A DNA stretch of 38,863 nucleotides, from NCBI GenBank assembly GCA_027579435.1, contig JANBPK010001106.1, forward strand, positions 1-38,863. The letters run 5' to 3'. The notes under the pieces were generated by a model. The model saw only the letters and a list, made by a program, of their open reading frames with translations, made no database searches and was not told the origin of the DNA. The position numbers were made by a program, and so were the translations under genes. Shown in pieces: positions 1 through 10,235 of this stretch. Source of the DNA: Candolleomyces eurysporus. Taxonomy: Eukaryota; Basidiomycota; Agaricomycetes; Agaricales; Psathyrellaceae. The stretch's first letter is position 1; the number at the start of each line of letters is the position of its first letter.

Positions 1-330
1 GTATATATTGGACTCTCTTAGCATAGTTTTCCTTAGAGAATTACTGCTGTTTTATTTGTGTTTTTTTACTTTGCATTTGCAATTGACTGGTTCTGTGACT
101 TTTATCTTGCGCAGCGTGATACTAAGTAAAAGAAAGATCAAGGCTATAAAAATATAACCTTACAGATTATCTGTGTGACTATTGAGCACTCCTTGATTAC
201 TTGGAATTAGTGTGCACAAAAAAGAGAACTTGTAAATTCTTAATACTCTACACTACCCCCATACTCGCACTCCTGATTTTGATGCAGCACAACTACAAAA
301 GGTTTATACATACTTCTTATCTCACCTGGC
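1..330 (+). repeat. LTR-like dispersed repeat C, copy 1 (cut by window edge)
   Basis: This AT-rich stretch matches 28510-28870 over several blocks in the same order. Shared blocks are ATTACTGCT, a run of T followed by a CTTTGCATTT/CTTGCATTT block, GAACTTG and the ATTCTTAAT...CCCCCA block near 250-260. The matches are gapped and diverged. The C-poor repeat ending in a CCCCCA block resembles the U5 side of a fungal LTR, but I see no clear TG...CA ends, primer site or target duplication. It could also be a MITE or another non-coding repeat. No reading frame here is convincing. Confidence 0.5.
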
Positions 331-984
331 TCGACTCGGAGTTGGTGTTGGGTGTTAGGTTGTGTGTGTTAGTAGTTTCGCCATTCTCAATCTTTTCATC
401 GGTCTAAATGCACCAACATTAGCCTCTTCCAGCCTGAAGGCTTCCATGTTGGCCTTGAACTCCAAGTGCTTTAGGGCCACCATAGGGGAATAGTACAAAC
501 CCTGCAAAGGGTTTGAACATATTATATTCAACTTGAATTGATAATAAACTGCATGCTATTTGTTGCGCCTGTCAACTCAAAAGTCTTTGATCTGATCTGC
601 AGTTCAGAAACAGAAACCAATATAAAGACAACCCAGTATGTCATCAGTCTGACCTGTCTACAAAAATAACTTGATGCTCACCAGAGATGAAATATTTGAC
701 TCTCGAAAACCCAGCCAAAGCAGTCATTGATCCCCACCAGCCATGTCCTCTGACATGCAAGTGACAATACCCAACTCAAAGCTCCCTGATTGCATGAAGA
801 AAAAGAGCAGTATATTTCAAGTCACAAATATTTATGCTTCCAGATCAGCATGTATAAAGCACCTTTTGACATTTTGAGTAATGAAAACGGTCAATAGTGT
901 GGCCATGGTTTGAAGAAAAAGATGAAGGTGCATGGATCTATGATATTGATGACAAATCATATTTATTAATTGCTGTTGATTGTG
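331..984. other. Non-coding stretch; second half is dispersed repeat D, copy 1
   Basis: No gene is supported. From about 760 to 984 the sequence is related to 6600-6870. Shared landmarks in the same order are a GTCACAAAT.TTTA block, TTCCAGATCAG, a GCA(C/T)CTTTTGA block, CATGGATC, TTGATGACAAATCA and TTGCTGTTGATTGTGGT. The similarity is gapped and low in CpG. It marks an old dispersed repeat whose identity I do not recognise. Confidence 0.45.
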
Positions 985-1110
985 GTTGATTGTCACTCCT
1001 TTCTTCTCCTACCTCCTGCATTGACAACCTCACACCTGTACTCATAACCAAGATGGCATTCGGAAAGTCATCTCTACTTATAACCTACATTTGCCTTCTT
1101 TGCTCAAAGC
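985..1110 (+). repeat. Dispersed repeat A, left half (host of a hAT-type insertion)
   Basis: This segment continues, after the insertion at 1111-1880, into 1881-1925. Together they match 12145-12293. Shared blocks include TCACTCCTTTCT, the CTCACAC...GTA...ATAACCAAGA region, GGAAAGTCAT and a TGCCTT(C/T)TTTG-type block. The copy at 12145-12293 carries no insertion, so it acts as an unoccupied paralogous site. In this copy the segment probably belongs to the 5' part of the tyrosine-recombinase relic that follows, but no motif fixes that. Confidence 0.55.
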
Positions 1111-1880
1111 TAAGGCTGTTCACAAGTGCACTCATGAGTATACTTGAATCCTCAATGCAAGTACTTGGGCTCTAAAAATTCAAACTCGGATCTGTATGAG
1201 TTTTTTCTCACAAGTAACTCAGACTCACGGCTCAAGTACTTGTGAGTTTGTAAGTATACTCACACAGCAAGTCTACACAAGTAACTCATGAGTTACTCAC
1301 AAGTACTCACAAAATTTACTTGCACAAATTTGGATTATAGAGCAAGGCAAGGTGGGATTTTCATTGTAGCCACCAATTTTAGCAACAACTCTACATATTT
1401 AAGCATAATTAAGACTCTACATACTCAAGTTTTAACTAATCACTATCTAAATCAAGAATTTTGTAGATGTGTACAGCCTTTTGTAGTCAAGTACTAGTGC
1501 TACTAGGTCTTATCCATTCACATTTTCCTTTCTTACTATAGTAAGCAAGCCCATTTGGTTGATCAGGTTGTGCCTGTGCACCATGAGGCATGAAAATAGC
1601 TGTTCACCAACTCTTTTTCATTCAATTTGGCCTGTAATAATTCAGGAAAAAATCATAAAAATTTGCGAAAAATTGTGGCATGAAGTGTTTCTTTTACTGA
1701 AAAAATTATGGGTTTTCATGGGTACTTGTGGCAAGTACTTGTGCCTTCAGAATCCATACTTGGATCTTCATGAGTATTTTCCCACAAATGACTCAGACCC
1801 ACAGATCCAAGTTTTTGTGAGTATTCCCACGGGTCTATTTGTGAGTACTCATAGAAGACTTGGACTCATGGACAGCCTTA
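1111..1880. mobile_element. Non-autonomous hAT-type element (MITE), 770 bp
   Basis: The ends are TAAGGCTGTTCA (left) and TGGACAGCCTTA (right). As inverted repeats they agree at 11 of 12 positions. They are flanked by a perfect 8-bp direct repeat, CTCAAAGC, at 1103-1110 and 1881-1888. An 8-bp duplication and TA.GGCTGT-type termini are hallmarks of hAT elements. Subterminal sequence on both sides is rich in short ACTTGTGAGTACTT-like motifs in both orientations, as expected of transposase-binding repeats. There is no transposase frame, so movement would have needed an autonomous hAT elsewhere. The related repeat at 12145-12293 lacks the insertion. Confidence 0.85.
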
Positions 1881-2560
1881 CTCAAAGCAACATCGGTCAT
1901 TCTCTTTTCCTCACCCACAGAGCTGCAAAGTGGATTCAGTGCTTTGCCTATCTCATTGGCTACTGTTTTGCTCTCTCAACTTTCACATCGGCTAATTGTT
2001 TCTCTTTTCCAGATGGCATCTGCCCTCAAGGTACTTAGGCTTGCATTCTTGACATCAAGAAACCCCATTGTACCTATCCTGTTGGCTTCTCTCATGGTCC
2101 ATTTGGCTCTCGCAACCAGCACCAGGATGACCTATGCTGCTAGTCTCTTGCAATTCACTCAGCTCTGTGACTGGTGGGACACCTCAGAGGCACGCCAGTG
2201 TCCTACTTTCTTTCTTTGAGCCTTCATTGCTGACTTCAAGGGTCGTGTTAGTGGCAGCTGGTCCAATTCTAGCTCTCAGGTATTTGTCAATGGCATTTGC
2301 TCAACCACACTCCCTGGCATAGCAACAACAACTGGGTCTACTTGGCAAGGGTCGCATCTGACAAGGAGGGCACCATTCACTATTGTCTTCTCTGGTCTCT
2401 GATTTTTTTTGAGCAATTGAACATGCTTCGCTCCGCTTCTGACATCTGTCACCCTTATCATGCTGCTGTTGAGGCAGTGGCAATACATGCTTTCTTTGGT
2501 TGCATGCCAAGCTGAGCATGCTCTGTGCCATCAGTTGTATCTGAGGTACAAACCATCACC
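1881..2560 (+). pseudogene. Relic of a fungal tyrosine recombinase (YR integrase)
   Basis: Plus-strand frames read in pieces like the YR proteins abundant in Agaricomycetes. Near 2125-2260 the frame reads TYAASLLQFTQLCD and then AFIADFKGRVSGS, resembling the N-terminal core-binding helices (TY..GLL.F..FCD, LL.LFIAD..G.VS). In another frame, near 2305-2500, come an AWHS...-like segment, then EQLNMLRSASDICHPYHAAV and AVAIHAFFGC, resembling the start of the catalytic domain (LRALRS.LDL..PFDAAV.AVA..AFWG). The frame changes at least twice and stops at about 2514, before the catalytic Arg-His-Arg-Tyr box, so the copy is dead and truncated. Such recombinases occur in Cryptons, DIRS elements and stand-alone genes; I cannot choose between them. 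Confidence 0.65.
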
Positions 2561-3887
2561 TATCGAGTCCTTTTGATTTTAATGAAGATTAGAAAAATTC
2601 TTGGAATTGTTGTCTCTCTCTACCCACCTTTCTCGTCCTTCTTATTGCTGAATTATGGTCGATTTACTTATAGTTTTCTTTTTAATAATCTTTAAGTGAC
2701 AAATAAACCATCATTTTCTCTCAAAACATTGTCAAACACTCTCAGTTTGTGTCAGACCCTCTCATCCTGAACGTCTTGGAAACACCTCTATCTTGTTTGT
2801 AAGGCATTGAAAAGTTCCTTATTTTTGATTTCTGTTGCTCACTGAATTCATGCAAGGCGCATGCCAAATGCTTTGTCAAGCCTCAACTGAGGGCACAATG
2901 GCAAGGAGCTGGTTGCAAAATGTTGCATCTAAATCCTATCTTCAACCAATGTCTAAAATTTACATGTATATCATATTTTGCCTCTCATAGAATGTCTTTG
3001 AAAAATGTAACATTCTGCACAACGGTACGTATGACATATTGGTTTCAGTTTTTGTTCATCACTATAACAACATTTGAATTTAGTCTATTGAAATGAGACC
3101 GAAGAAATCAATATAAAAAGTGCTGGCCAACATTTGGTGACAACAATAACAATGCAAAAAAATACAAAATGCCTGACTCAGAAATTCGCATCAATTGTTA
3201 CATTGCCATAAAATAATCTTTTACAGAGGTTTTTATATAATTCGTTGTGCAAGATATCAATCAGTAAGTTTCATGTTCTCAGTTTCTTTTGCATGCTTTT
3301 TGCTGTCAGCAAAAAAAGTTCACTCCCAGCAGTAATACAATATAAACCAGTTAAAGGTGCAACTACCAGCCGCACTACAACCAATTTAGTTGCTATCAGG
3401 CTGACTGAGCTTTGAATTAATAACTACAGAAACTTTAGTCATGTTTTCTGGTTTTCCATTCATGTTTGCAAACTTTGGATTAGCTGTCCAAGACCAATCC
3501 TAGCTTCCATTCTTTCTAATTTGGATAATGTCAACATTTGTTGATTTAGCAGATTGTCCTTGGTGAATTGGTGATCTCATGAGCAGATTGGAAGTGTGAA
3601 GGTAAGGAATGCAGCTAGAGGCTTGCAGATGTGAGGAGGGGGATGAGAAGCACTCAGAAAGGTATATCTCGTTGGACAAAATGAAAAGCAATTGCTGTTT
3701 CAGTGTAGTAAGGAGGAAGGCGGCATATGAAAAGGGTGATTATTAGAAAAAATGTTGCAAGTTTCCAAAGTACACATGATTGTGGAAAGTTGAAAATGTA
3801 TAGGACATTGCCACTATTGAGGCATGCAGAGCTTCTAGGTTGGCTTTGGAGGTCAAGGTAAACAATGTTTTTGAAGCAAGAAAGTGT
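2561..3887. other. No recognisable gene; AT-rich
   Basis: This stretch is AT-rich and CpG-poor, with stops in all frames and only short fortuitous openings, such as a 63-codon minus-strand frame at 3500-3691. I see no terminal repeats, tRNA-like cloverleaf or long simple repeat. It is probably decayed transposon sequence. Confidence 0.5.
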
Positions 3888-5237
3888 TTAGACTGGGCTT
3901 AGAAAAGAGTTGTCAAGGTCCGACAGAGAAGGAGTAGGAGGCTTGATACCAAATGCGGAATCAACAAATAGACAAATAATTTTGTAGTGGGAACTTGTAA
4001 AGTATGGGTCACTTGTCAAGTCCTTTCTGACCAATCCCAGTAAGCGCATCAAAGCATCAGTTGAGCTATCTGTGATTGAGAGATCTGGAAATTCAGTGCT
4101 GAGGACAGAGGGACAAAACCCATAATATCTTCCAAACACATCTTCGACCTTTGCTTGAATAGTGTTAAAAAAGGGCTCAAATGAAGGCGAAGACATGCCT
4201 GTAAGGTTGGAGGCTTGGGGCAATGGTGGCCAAAAAAAAATCTGGAGTGAGGTCAAAAAGTGCCTGTCACTCAGGTGGCTGAGGGGCAATGCTACTGGTG
4301 GCTGCTTCAAGGGCTGGAAATCTCATTTCAGGCCCTTTTTCACCATTGAAATCATTGTTAGAATCCAAGTCTCCATCCACAGCATAACCATTTTCAATGT
4401 TGAACTCATCCAAGCAATTCCATTCATTGAAGGCATCATAGTGTCTTTAATGCCTGGCGTACTTGTTTAGGGTTTCAACCCAATACTTGGCAGGAATGGA
4501 AACCTTTTTCCACTTGAAAAAATCCTCAGTTTCAGACCACCATTCAAAATGATGGCTGACTGGATTGGGGGATTTTGAACGCAATTTTTATGATGTTGGC
4601 AAGCAATCAGGGATTCCATGGCCATGATATAGGGGTACCATGCCTTATGCTCTTTGAAAAACCTGACCCAGTCAAAGTCAGGTAGTCTTGTTCTCCCAAC
4701 TGTACTATGCTTGACCCAAGCTGAGTCTGCACCATTCCTTGGCGCAACATTCATCAAGGACATACTTGATGGTGTTTTTTCGAGGGCCCCAACCGATCAG
4801 TTTATGGCACTTCATCCAGTCAATTTTATCTGGTTCCCACTTATACCAAATTGGTATGCCATTTGCAATAAACCAATCAGGGTTAGGCTGGTCCTGATCT
4901 GCCCCTATCAATTTGAGCACGCAACCCACTCAAGGATGCACAAGTACCAACTGGCCGACCAATGAAAGAACGATGTTGTCAATCCACAAATCAAAGAGTC
5001 CAGTGTCCTCAAGAACCTGGTGCCAATCTAGATAACCGAACTGAGTTTCCTCCATGTTTTTTCAATGTGTTTGAGCCATTGCAAGGCAATAAAACAATGC
5101 TCCCAGCCATACAGAGAACCACTCCCTTGCTTTTTTGAGGGCATGTAGCAACTTGGCCTTTTCTTGTAGAAAACCAGGTATCCCAAAGCTTTAGGCAAAA
5201 ATGGGAGCATGCACAGGAGGTTGGATTTGTTTCTCAA
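3888..5237 (-). pseudogene. Degenerate member of an expanded Agaricomycete protein family, function unknown
   Basis: Overlapping minus-strand frames read in order as one broken protein. At 5237-5030 come LLCMLPFLPKALGYLVFY and, in another frame, a W.GALFYCIAMAQ-like segment. At 4990-4705 come GLFDLWIDNIVLSLVGQL-like residues, VGCVLKLIGADQDQPN and NGIPIWYKWEPDKIDW. At 4763-4467 follows DFDWVRFFKEHKAWYPYIMA, and at 4310-3888 a Phe/Pro-rich segment. The sequence of a cell- or membrane-like helix pair, an R.G..L.L element and then GIPVWY.W is one I associate with a large unnamed mushroom-fungus family, often found near repeats. No catalytic motif is evident. The frame shifts several times, so it is not expressed as one protein. 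The family assignment is from memory and needs a profile search. Confidence 0.45.
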
Positions 5238-5391
5238 AACTGCAACAGCTTAATAGATATCATCTTTGAAGAGCCTGAATGGGTCATTTGGGCTGATGTA
5301 GAACCCTTGATTACCGGGCTTGGTGGAATAATAGATTGTGAGCAATATGTCAAGAGTTTGAATTGAAGGAAGGTTATATGTCTTGTACCAA

Positions 5392-6437
5392 CACTGGATG
5401 CATAGTACCATATTTCCTATGGAAATATTCTGGTAATATGAAAGAAGTATGACATGTGATGTCACCATATTTCGACCAGAAGTATCTTAGAAATATGAAA
5501 ATGATAATTCCAAAATATATCTAGCTGGAAATATGTTGTAGCTATGGAATGCAAGTTTGCCACAGAGGAAAGAATATGCAACTAGGGCAAATGTGACATG
5601 TGACAAAGTCCAATTGCTTTGTGACAGTGTCTGGTTGTATCGTGACAGTGTCTGGTTGTATTGTGACAGTGTCTGATTGCTTTGTGACAGTGTCNTAATT
5701 GCATTGCAACAATTTTGACCAAAATTGGGACATTTTGGCATCAGAATAAACAAATATCTGTTGCAAATATATCAAATTTTGCCAAATCTTGGTGAAATTT
5801 GTTGTGTTTTTGTTGGCACTGTGGTTTTTGATGTGTTTGTTCAAAGAGCACATTTTAAGCAAATCAAATGCAAAGGTTGACTTTGTTTACAATCTGCAAT
5901 ACAAATGTTTAAGCTAGACAAATTCAAATTTGCATTGCATGTGTCTGGCCTCCTTCTGCCACCACTAAAAATTTGCTCAATATGTGTCTAATGTAGGCAC
6001 ATTAAACACAAATTGTAAAAAAAATGCATCCCTTGCACCTCATTTGCTTAAGATGTGCTCATTGAAAAAACACATCAAAAACCGCAATGTGGACTTTGTT
6101 TCAATAAAGCCAGACTTTGTCACAATGCAACCAAACACTGTCACAAAGCATTCAGACACTGTCACAATGCAACTAGACACTGTCACAAAGCAAANCAGAC
6201 ACTGTCACAAAGCAATTGGACTTTGTCACATGTCACATTTGCCCTAGTTGCATATTCCTTCCTCTGTGGCAAACTTGCATTCCATAGCTACAACATATTT
6301 CCAGCTAGATATATTTTGGAATTATCATTTTCATATTTCTAAGATACTTCTGGTCAAAATGTGGTGACATCACATGTCATACTTCTTTCATATTTCCAGA
6401 ATATTTCCATAAGAAATATGGTACTATGCATCCAGTG
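5392..6437. mobile_element. CACTG-ended palindromic (foldback) MITE, 1,046 bp, CACTA/EnSpm-like
   Basis: The termini are CACTGGATGCATAGTACCAT (left) and its inverse at the right end. They are flanked by a 3-bp direct repeat CAA (5389-5391 and 6438-6440). The terminal inverted repeats are very long: the left arm from 5392 to about 5866 pairs with about 6043 to 6437, with few mismatches and some length differences. Each arm holds a minisatellite of a 21-bp unit (GACACTGTCACAA.GCAA.. on the plus strand of the right arm), about four units on the left and five on the right. CACTG ends with a 3-bp duplication fit the CACTA/EnSpm superfamily. There is no transposase. The ends match those of the element at 26976-27281. 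Confidence 0.85.
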
Positions 6438-6599
6438 CAATGGTGAGTGAGGATGAACATCATCCAGTAAAAGGCCGTGTGCCATGGTCGAGGTCAGAGG
6501 ATATCTCCATAGTGCACTTCAGATTTTCTCTCTCCTCTAGGTTGAAAGGGATTCTTCCTTATAGAAANGATCTTTTAGCAACAGAAGGGCAACAATTGG

Positions 6600-6870
6600 G
6601 TTGTTTGAAGAGTAATATCTGATTCTGTTAAGGTGCTAAAATCAGCCTTGAAGTTTGCAATTAGAGTCCATTGAAAAAAAGAGCTGTAAATTTTGAGTCA
6701 CAAATGTTTACATTTCCAGATCAGGTTGTGTGAGGCATCTTTTGATGTTTCAAGTGACAAAAACAAATGATGGTGAGGATTGGAGGAGAGGATGGAGGCA
6801 CATGGATCACCAAGCTTCTATTGATGACAAATCACATTTGTTGATTGCTGTTGATTGTGGTCAGAGAAAG
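6600..6870 (+). repeat. Dispersed repeat D, copy 2
   Basis: This is the diverged second copy of 760-984. The clearest shared landmarks are TTCCAGATCAG, CATGGATCACC/CATGGATCTA, TTGATGACAAATCA and TTGCTGTTGATTGTGGT. It has no coding potential that I can support. Downstream to 7031 nothing else is recognisable. Confidence 0.45.
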
Positions 6871-7031
6871 GCCAGGCAAGCAAGCCATGATACAGACTCC
6901 TCTGACTTCTAAGTGAAGTGTGTCCTGGGTCTTCTTCTAAATATATTTTCAACACCGATAGCATTGACGGTGCAGCCCAAAAAGAGAAGGTCTGATTGAT
7001 TGATAGTAGATAAACAGCTCAATTTTCTCCA

Positions 7032-10000
7032 CTACTCACTTGTTCTCATTGCCTTTGAGAGCAGGGCTTGTCTGGATTGGTTTGATGCTTTGGAGACCTT
7101 CAAAAAAAAACTTCTTGTATGACTGTTTCTAGATAACACTCTTACAGTGCTCCAACTATCTGGGGCAAGGGAAACATAGTCCTCTGGACCAATTGGGTCA
7201 GTATTCAGAACATTGTGAGTTGAACGGAATTCTCTGGTACAAAATTCATCAATACCAAACCTCCTCTCTTCATAAAAACAAATATAGAATGTGTTTAGCA
7301 TCTCACAAGAGCACTTGAGCATCTGCCCATTGTCATCAATGTGAGCAGTAGCCATGTGGTGCTGGAAGTTGTACTTCCAATGTGTAGGGTGCTGGCCATT
7401 TTGTGTGGGAGGGCATGAGGTGCACTGGTGAAGGAGATGGATGGATGGAGTCTGGTTTGTAGCTGTCATGGCACATTTGTACTGTAAGCCTGCATAATGG
7501 TATTGACAATTAGAACTGATTATTGATGGTTTTTGTTGTCGCATTGTCAGTTCTGTTTGACATCCCTTGGACAAGCCACATCAGCCGCATGGAATCTCTC
7601 CCAGATCCAGAAACCTTGTGTATACCTCTGTATCCTGCATTCTGTGATGGGATCAAAAGATGTGACCTGCAACATGATTTCACATGTTTTTCAGAGCCTC
7701 AATCTTTGGGCACAGCCGGCACTGGACTTTGGCGTCCCCATCTAATTTCTTTGCAGAAAAGTTGACCGGCAGATTTGCAATAGAGAGCATAGGGTTTTTT
7801 AGGATTCTAAGCATTGCTGTTGCTGAGGGAGAGTTGCGAGATCAATCCATTGACAGCAGGTAAGGTGTTTATTGAGGAGAGAATGGCTTCTGATCCAGGG
7901 TCCAAGTCATCCCAGGCATTATTCATTGCTTTTTTTAACTGTAAGTGTGAAAAAGGCCAGGTAGATACATTGTTGTAAATATCAGCCATTGGTGCCAATT
8001 GAATAAAGTTTCATGCCAACACCTTTAATGCTGTATGCTTCTGAGTTATACTACTGTCTCCCAGGTTTTTGATGGTAAGCTGATTCCCTGTCCAAATCCA
8101 AAAGAGGCCACCACTGGAAGAATCCTCAACAGATATCAGTTCCAGAAATTGGAGGGCAAGTGTAGTTTTTTTGGACCCATTGTAAGGATCATCCAAACCC
8201 ATTGTCTTGATGTTTTTGGACAAGTTTCCTTGGCAAAAGTTGAGAATCTCTGTAACAGCAAGTAAAATATAGCTCTCTGAGCAAACAAGAATGGCCCTAG
8301 GGTCACCTGCTGAGACTCGGTTGTTGTCGCTTTGCTCAGGAGGCATATCATGTACTCCTCTTTTCCCCTTATGGCAGCCAAAGAAGACTGCCTCAGTGGT
8401 ATCTCCATGGATCTGAAAGAATCAGTAAGTGACTTTATAAGCTAAGTTATTGGTGGATGCAAGCTGTTGGGCAAAAAGCATGTGTTTGTTGATATTCTGA
8501 CTGTCATGAGAAATATATGTTGTCCATGGCCTGGGCCTTGAGTTGCTTTTGCAAGAGATCACTGTGGGGTTGATACTTAGTGCCTTCTGCCAAGTTGGAA
8601 ACTGGGTTAAGAAATGGCTCCAGGGTTGAGCTACAATCAGATGGATCCCATTTGCTGTGTAGAATTGAAAAAATTGTGTTGTCATCTTTGGCAGATGCAG
8701 GTTCAAGCTCTAATGTGTTGTTTGAATTGGAATGGGCCAACAAAGATGCATTTGGAAATACAGTAGATGATAGGTCCAACTCATCCTTTTCATTGTAATT
8801 TTTGTGTCAAGTTTCAACATAAACTCCAATTGGACAAAAATAATCAATGTCTTCTCTGAAAATTAATCAATCAAAGTCAACACCATGATCAGAGCCATAT
8901 TTCTAAGCCAGAATATACAGGGTGTTGTCTCTTCCAGCAATATTCCACTCTGATGTTAACTTTTTTAGCATCAACATCAGCCATCCATGAGTGAGAATTA
9001 ATATAGTCAATGCCTCGCACATTCACCATGTTTAACCAATGATGCCTTGATCAAGTTGAGCATGTCATTCAAAGATTGCCCTAATTTCTGCTCTAATGCT
9101 AAGCTTGTGGGCTAGTTGAAAAATGTCAAATTCCAGGCATGATCTTGTGTTTGTGTACTTGAAAAAACACCCTCTAAGTGATCAGTTCCTTCAAGAAGAA
9201 GGTAGTAAGGCTGAGGTCTATCAAGGCTTTGGGGTTGAGCAATTGTGTAGATGATGTTCTTCACAATAGCTTGTGAATCTGCAAAGAATGGTGAAGAATG
9301 CATTCTTGTGCTTTAGATAAAATGCTGTGATCAAGTGTGAATAAGTTGATAAACATTGGAGTTGCTCTGATAAAGTCATAGTGACTGATATGAAAGATAA
9401 AAGGAATTGCCTGAAAACCTCTGCAACAAATGTGATAGCACTGAGCCTTTGAGCCAGAGAGGGAGATGCACAAACTTCATCATCCAAGTCTTCAATTCTC
9501 ATTGATGTAAGACCAAGAAGAAACTGCAGTAGATTTACTGCGGCTGGAACATTCTGTTTATTGGTTGGATTAAGAAGAACTTGTGCCTTTTCCAATGGAA
9601 GCTTTCCAACTTTCTGAAGCATTTCAAAGACATGCTCTGGAGTCACTTAGGTCTTGTTGACTTGAATTCCAGCTGGTGATCACAAGCGTGTGGCAAAGTG
9701 CTTGATGATGTACTTGACATCACAGGTACCAAGAATCTTGTCTGGACCAGTGCAGCAGTTCATGCCTTTGAGCTAGAAAATGACTTTGCCAACAGGTGTA
9801 GCTTGACTGAGAAGGTGGGAATTGCATAATTGAAAGTGTATGATGCGGAACTGAAACGCTCCATCTGTGGCAATTGTTGTAATTGGTCCATGACAAGCAT
9901 GGCCATCTGGATGTTCTTTGTATGCATCAAGAAGCTGCCAAGCCAGGTGGCATTGCTTTTGCCATCTTCTTTTTTGCAAGTTGCTGAGACAACAATTGGA

Positions 10001-10235
10001 GATGAAGAATAATTCTCTGTTCCTGTTACAGAAGCAATTGCTATAACTGTAACTTCTTTTCCATGATGAAAACTCCAGATACCAGGCCTTCTTTAATCCA
10101 AACAACATTGCTCATTGAGTTTATTGTCATTGAAATGCTTTCCACGTGTTCTTGACAGAGCCCAACAACCACATTCCGAGAGTAGTCATATCATGGCACT
10201 TCCTCCAGTGCAACATCATCAATCATGAGTACTTG
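7032..10235 (-). pseudogene. Relic of a P-element/THAP9-like transposase family protein
   Basis: Minus-strand fragments in several frames follow in family order. At about 10227-10150 is MIDDVALEEVP, a stop, then YDYSRNVVVGLCQEH, like the L.DEM.I...L.Y....G...G segment of P-like transposases. At about 9960-9860 is LLDAYKEHPDG..CHGPIT.IATDGA. At 9765-9600 come CDVKYIIKHFATRL and NPTNKQNVPAAVNLLQFL. Near 9220-9180 is YYLLLEGTDHLEGVF, like the D.LE.FFG..R block. At 8340-8270 is PRAILVCSESYILLAVTEI. At 7470-7380 a Cys/His segment, CTSCP...WKYNF..H....H, ends the protein. Repeated frameshifts and stops make it non-functional. The two Asp blocks and the Glu block suggest an RNase H-fold transposase; that part is inference. 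The family itself I recognise from Agaricomycete genomes. Confidence 0.6.

Noticed and set aside
5487..6342. Frames with repeated DTVTKQ-like residues
   Set aside because: They translate the 21-bp minisatellite in the arms of the palindromic MITE, on both strands. There is no sign of a gene.
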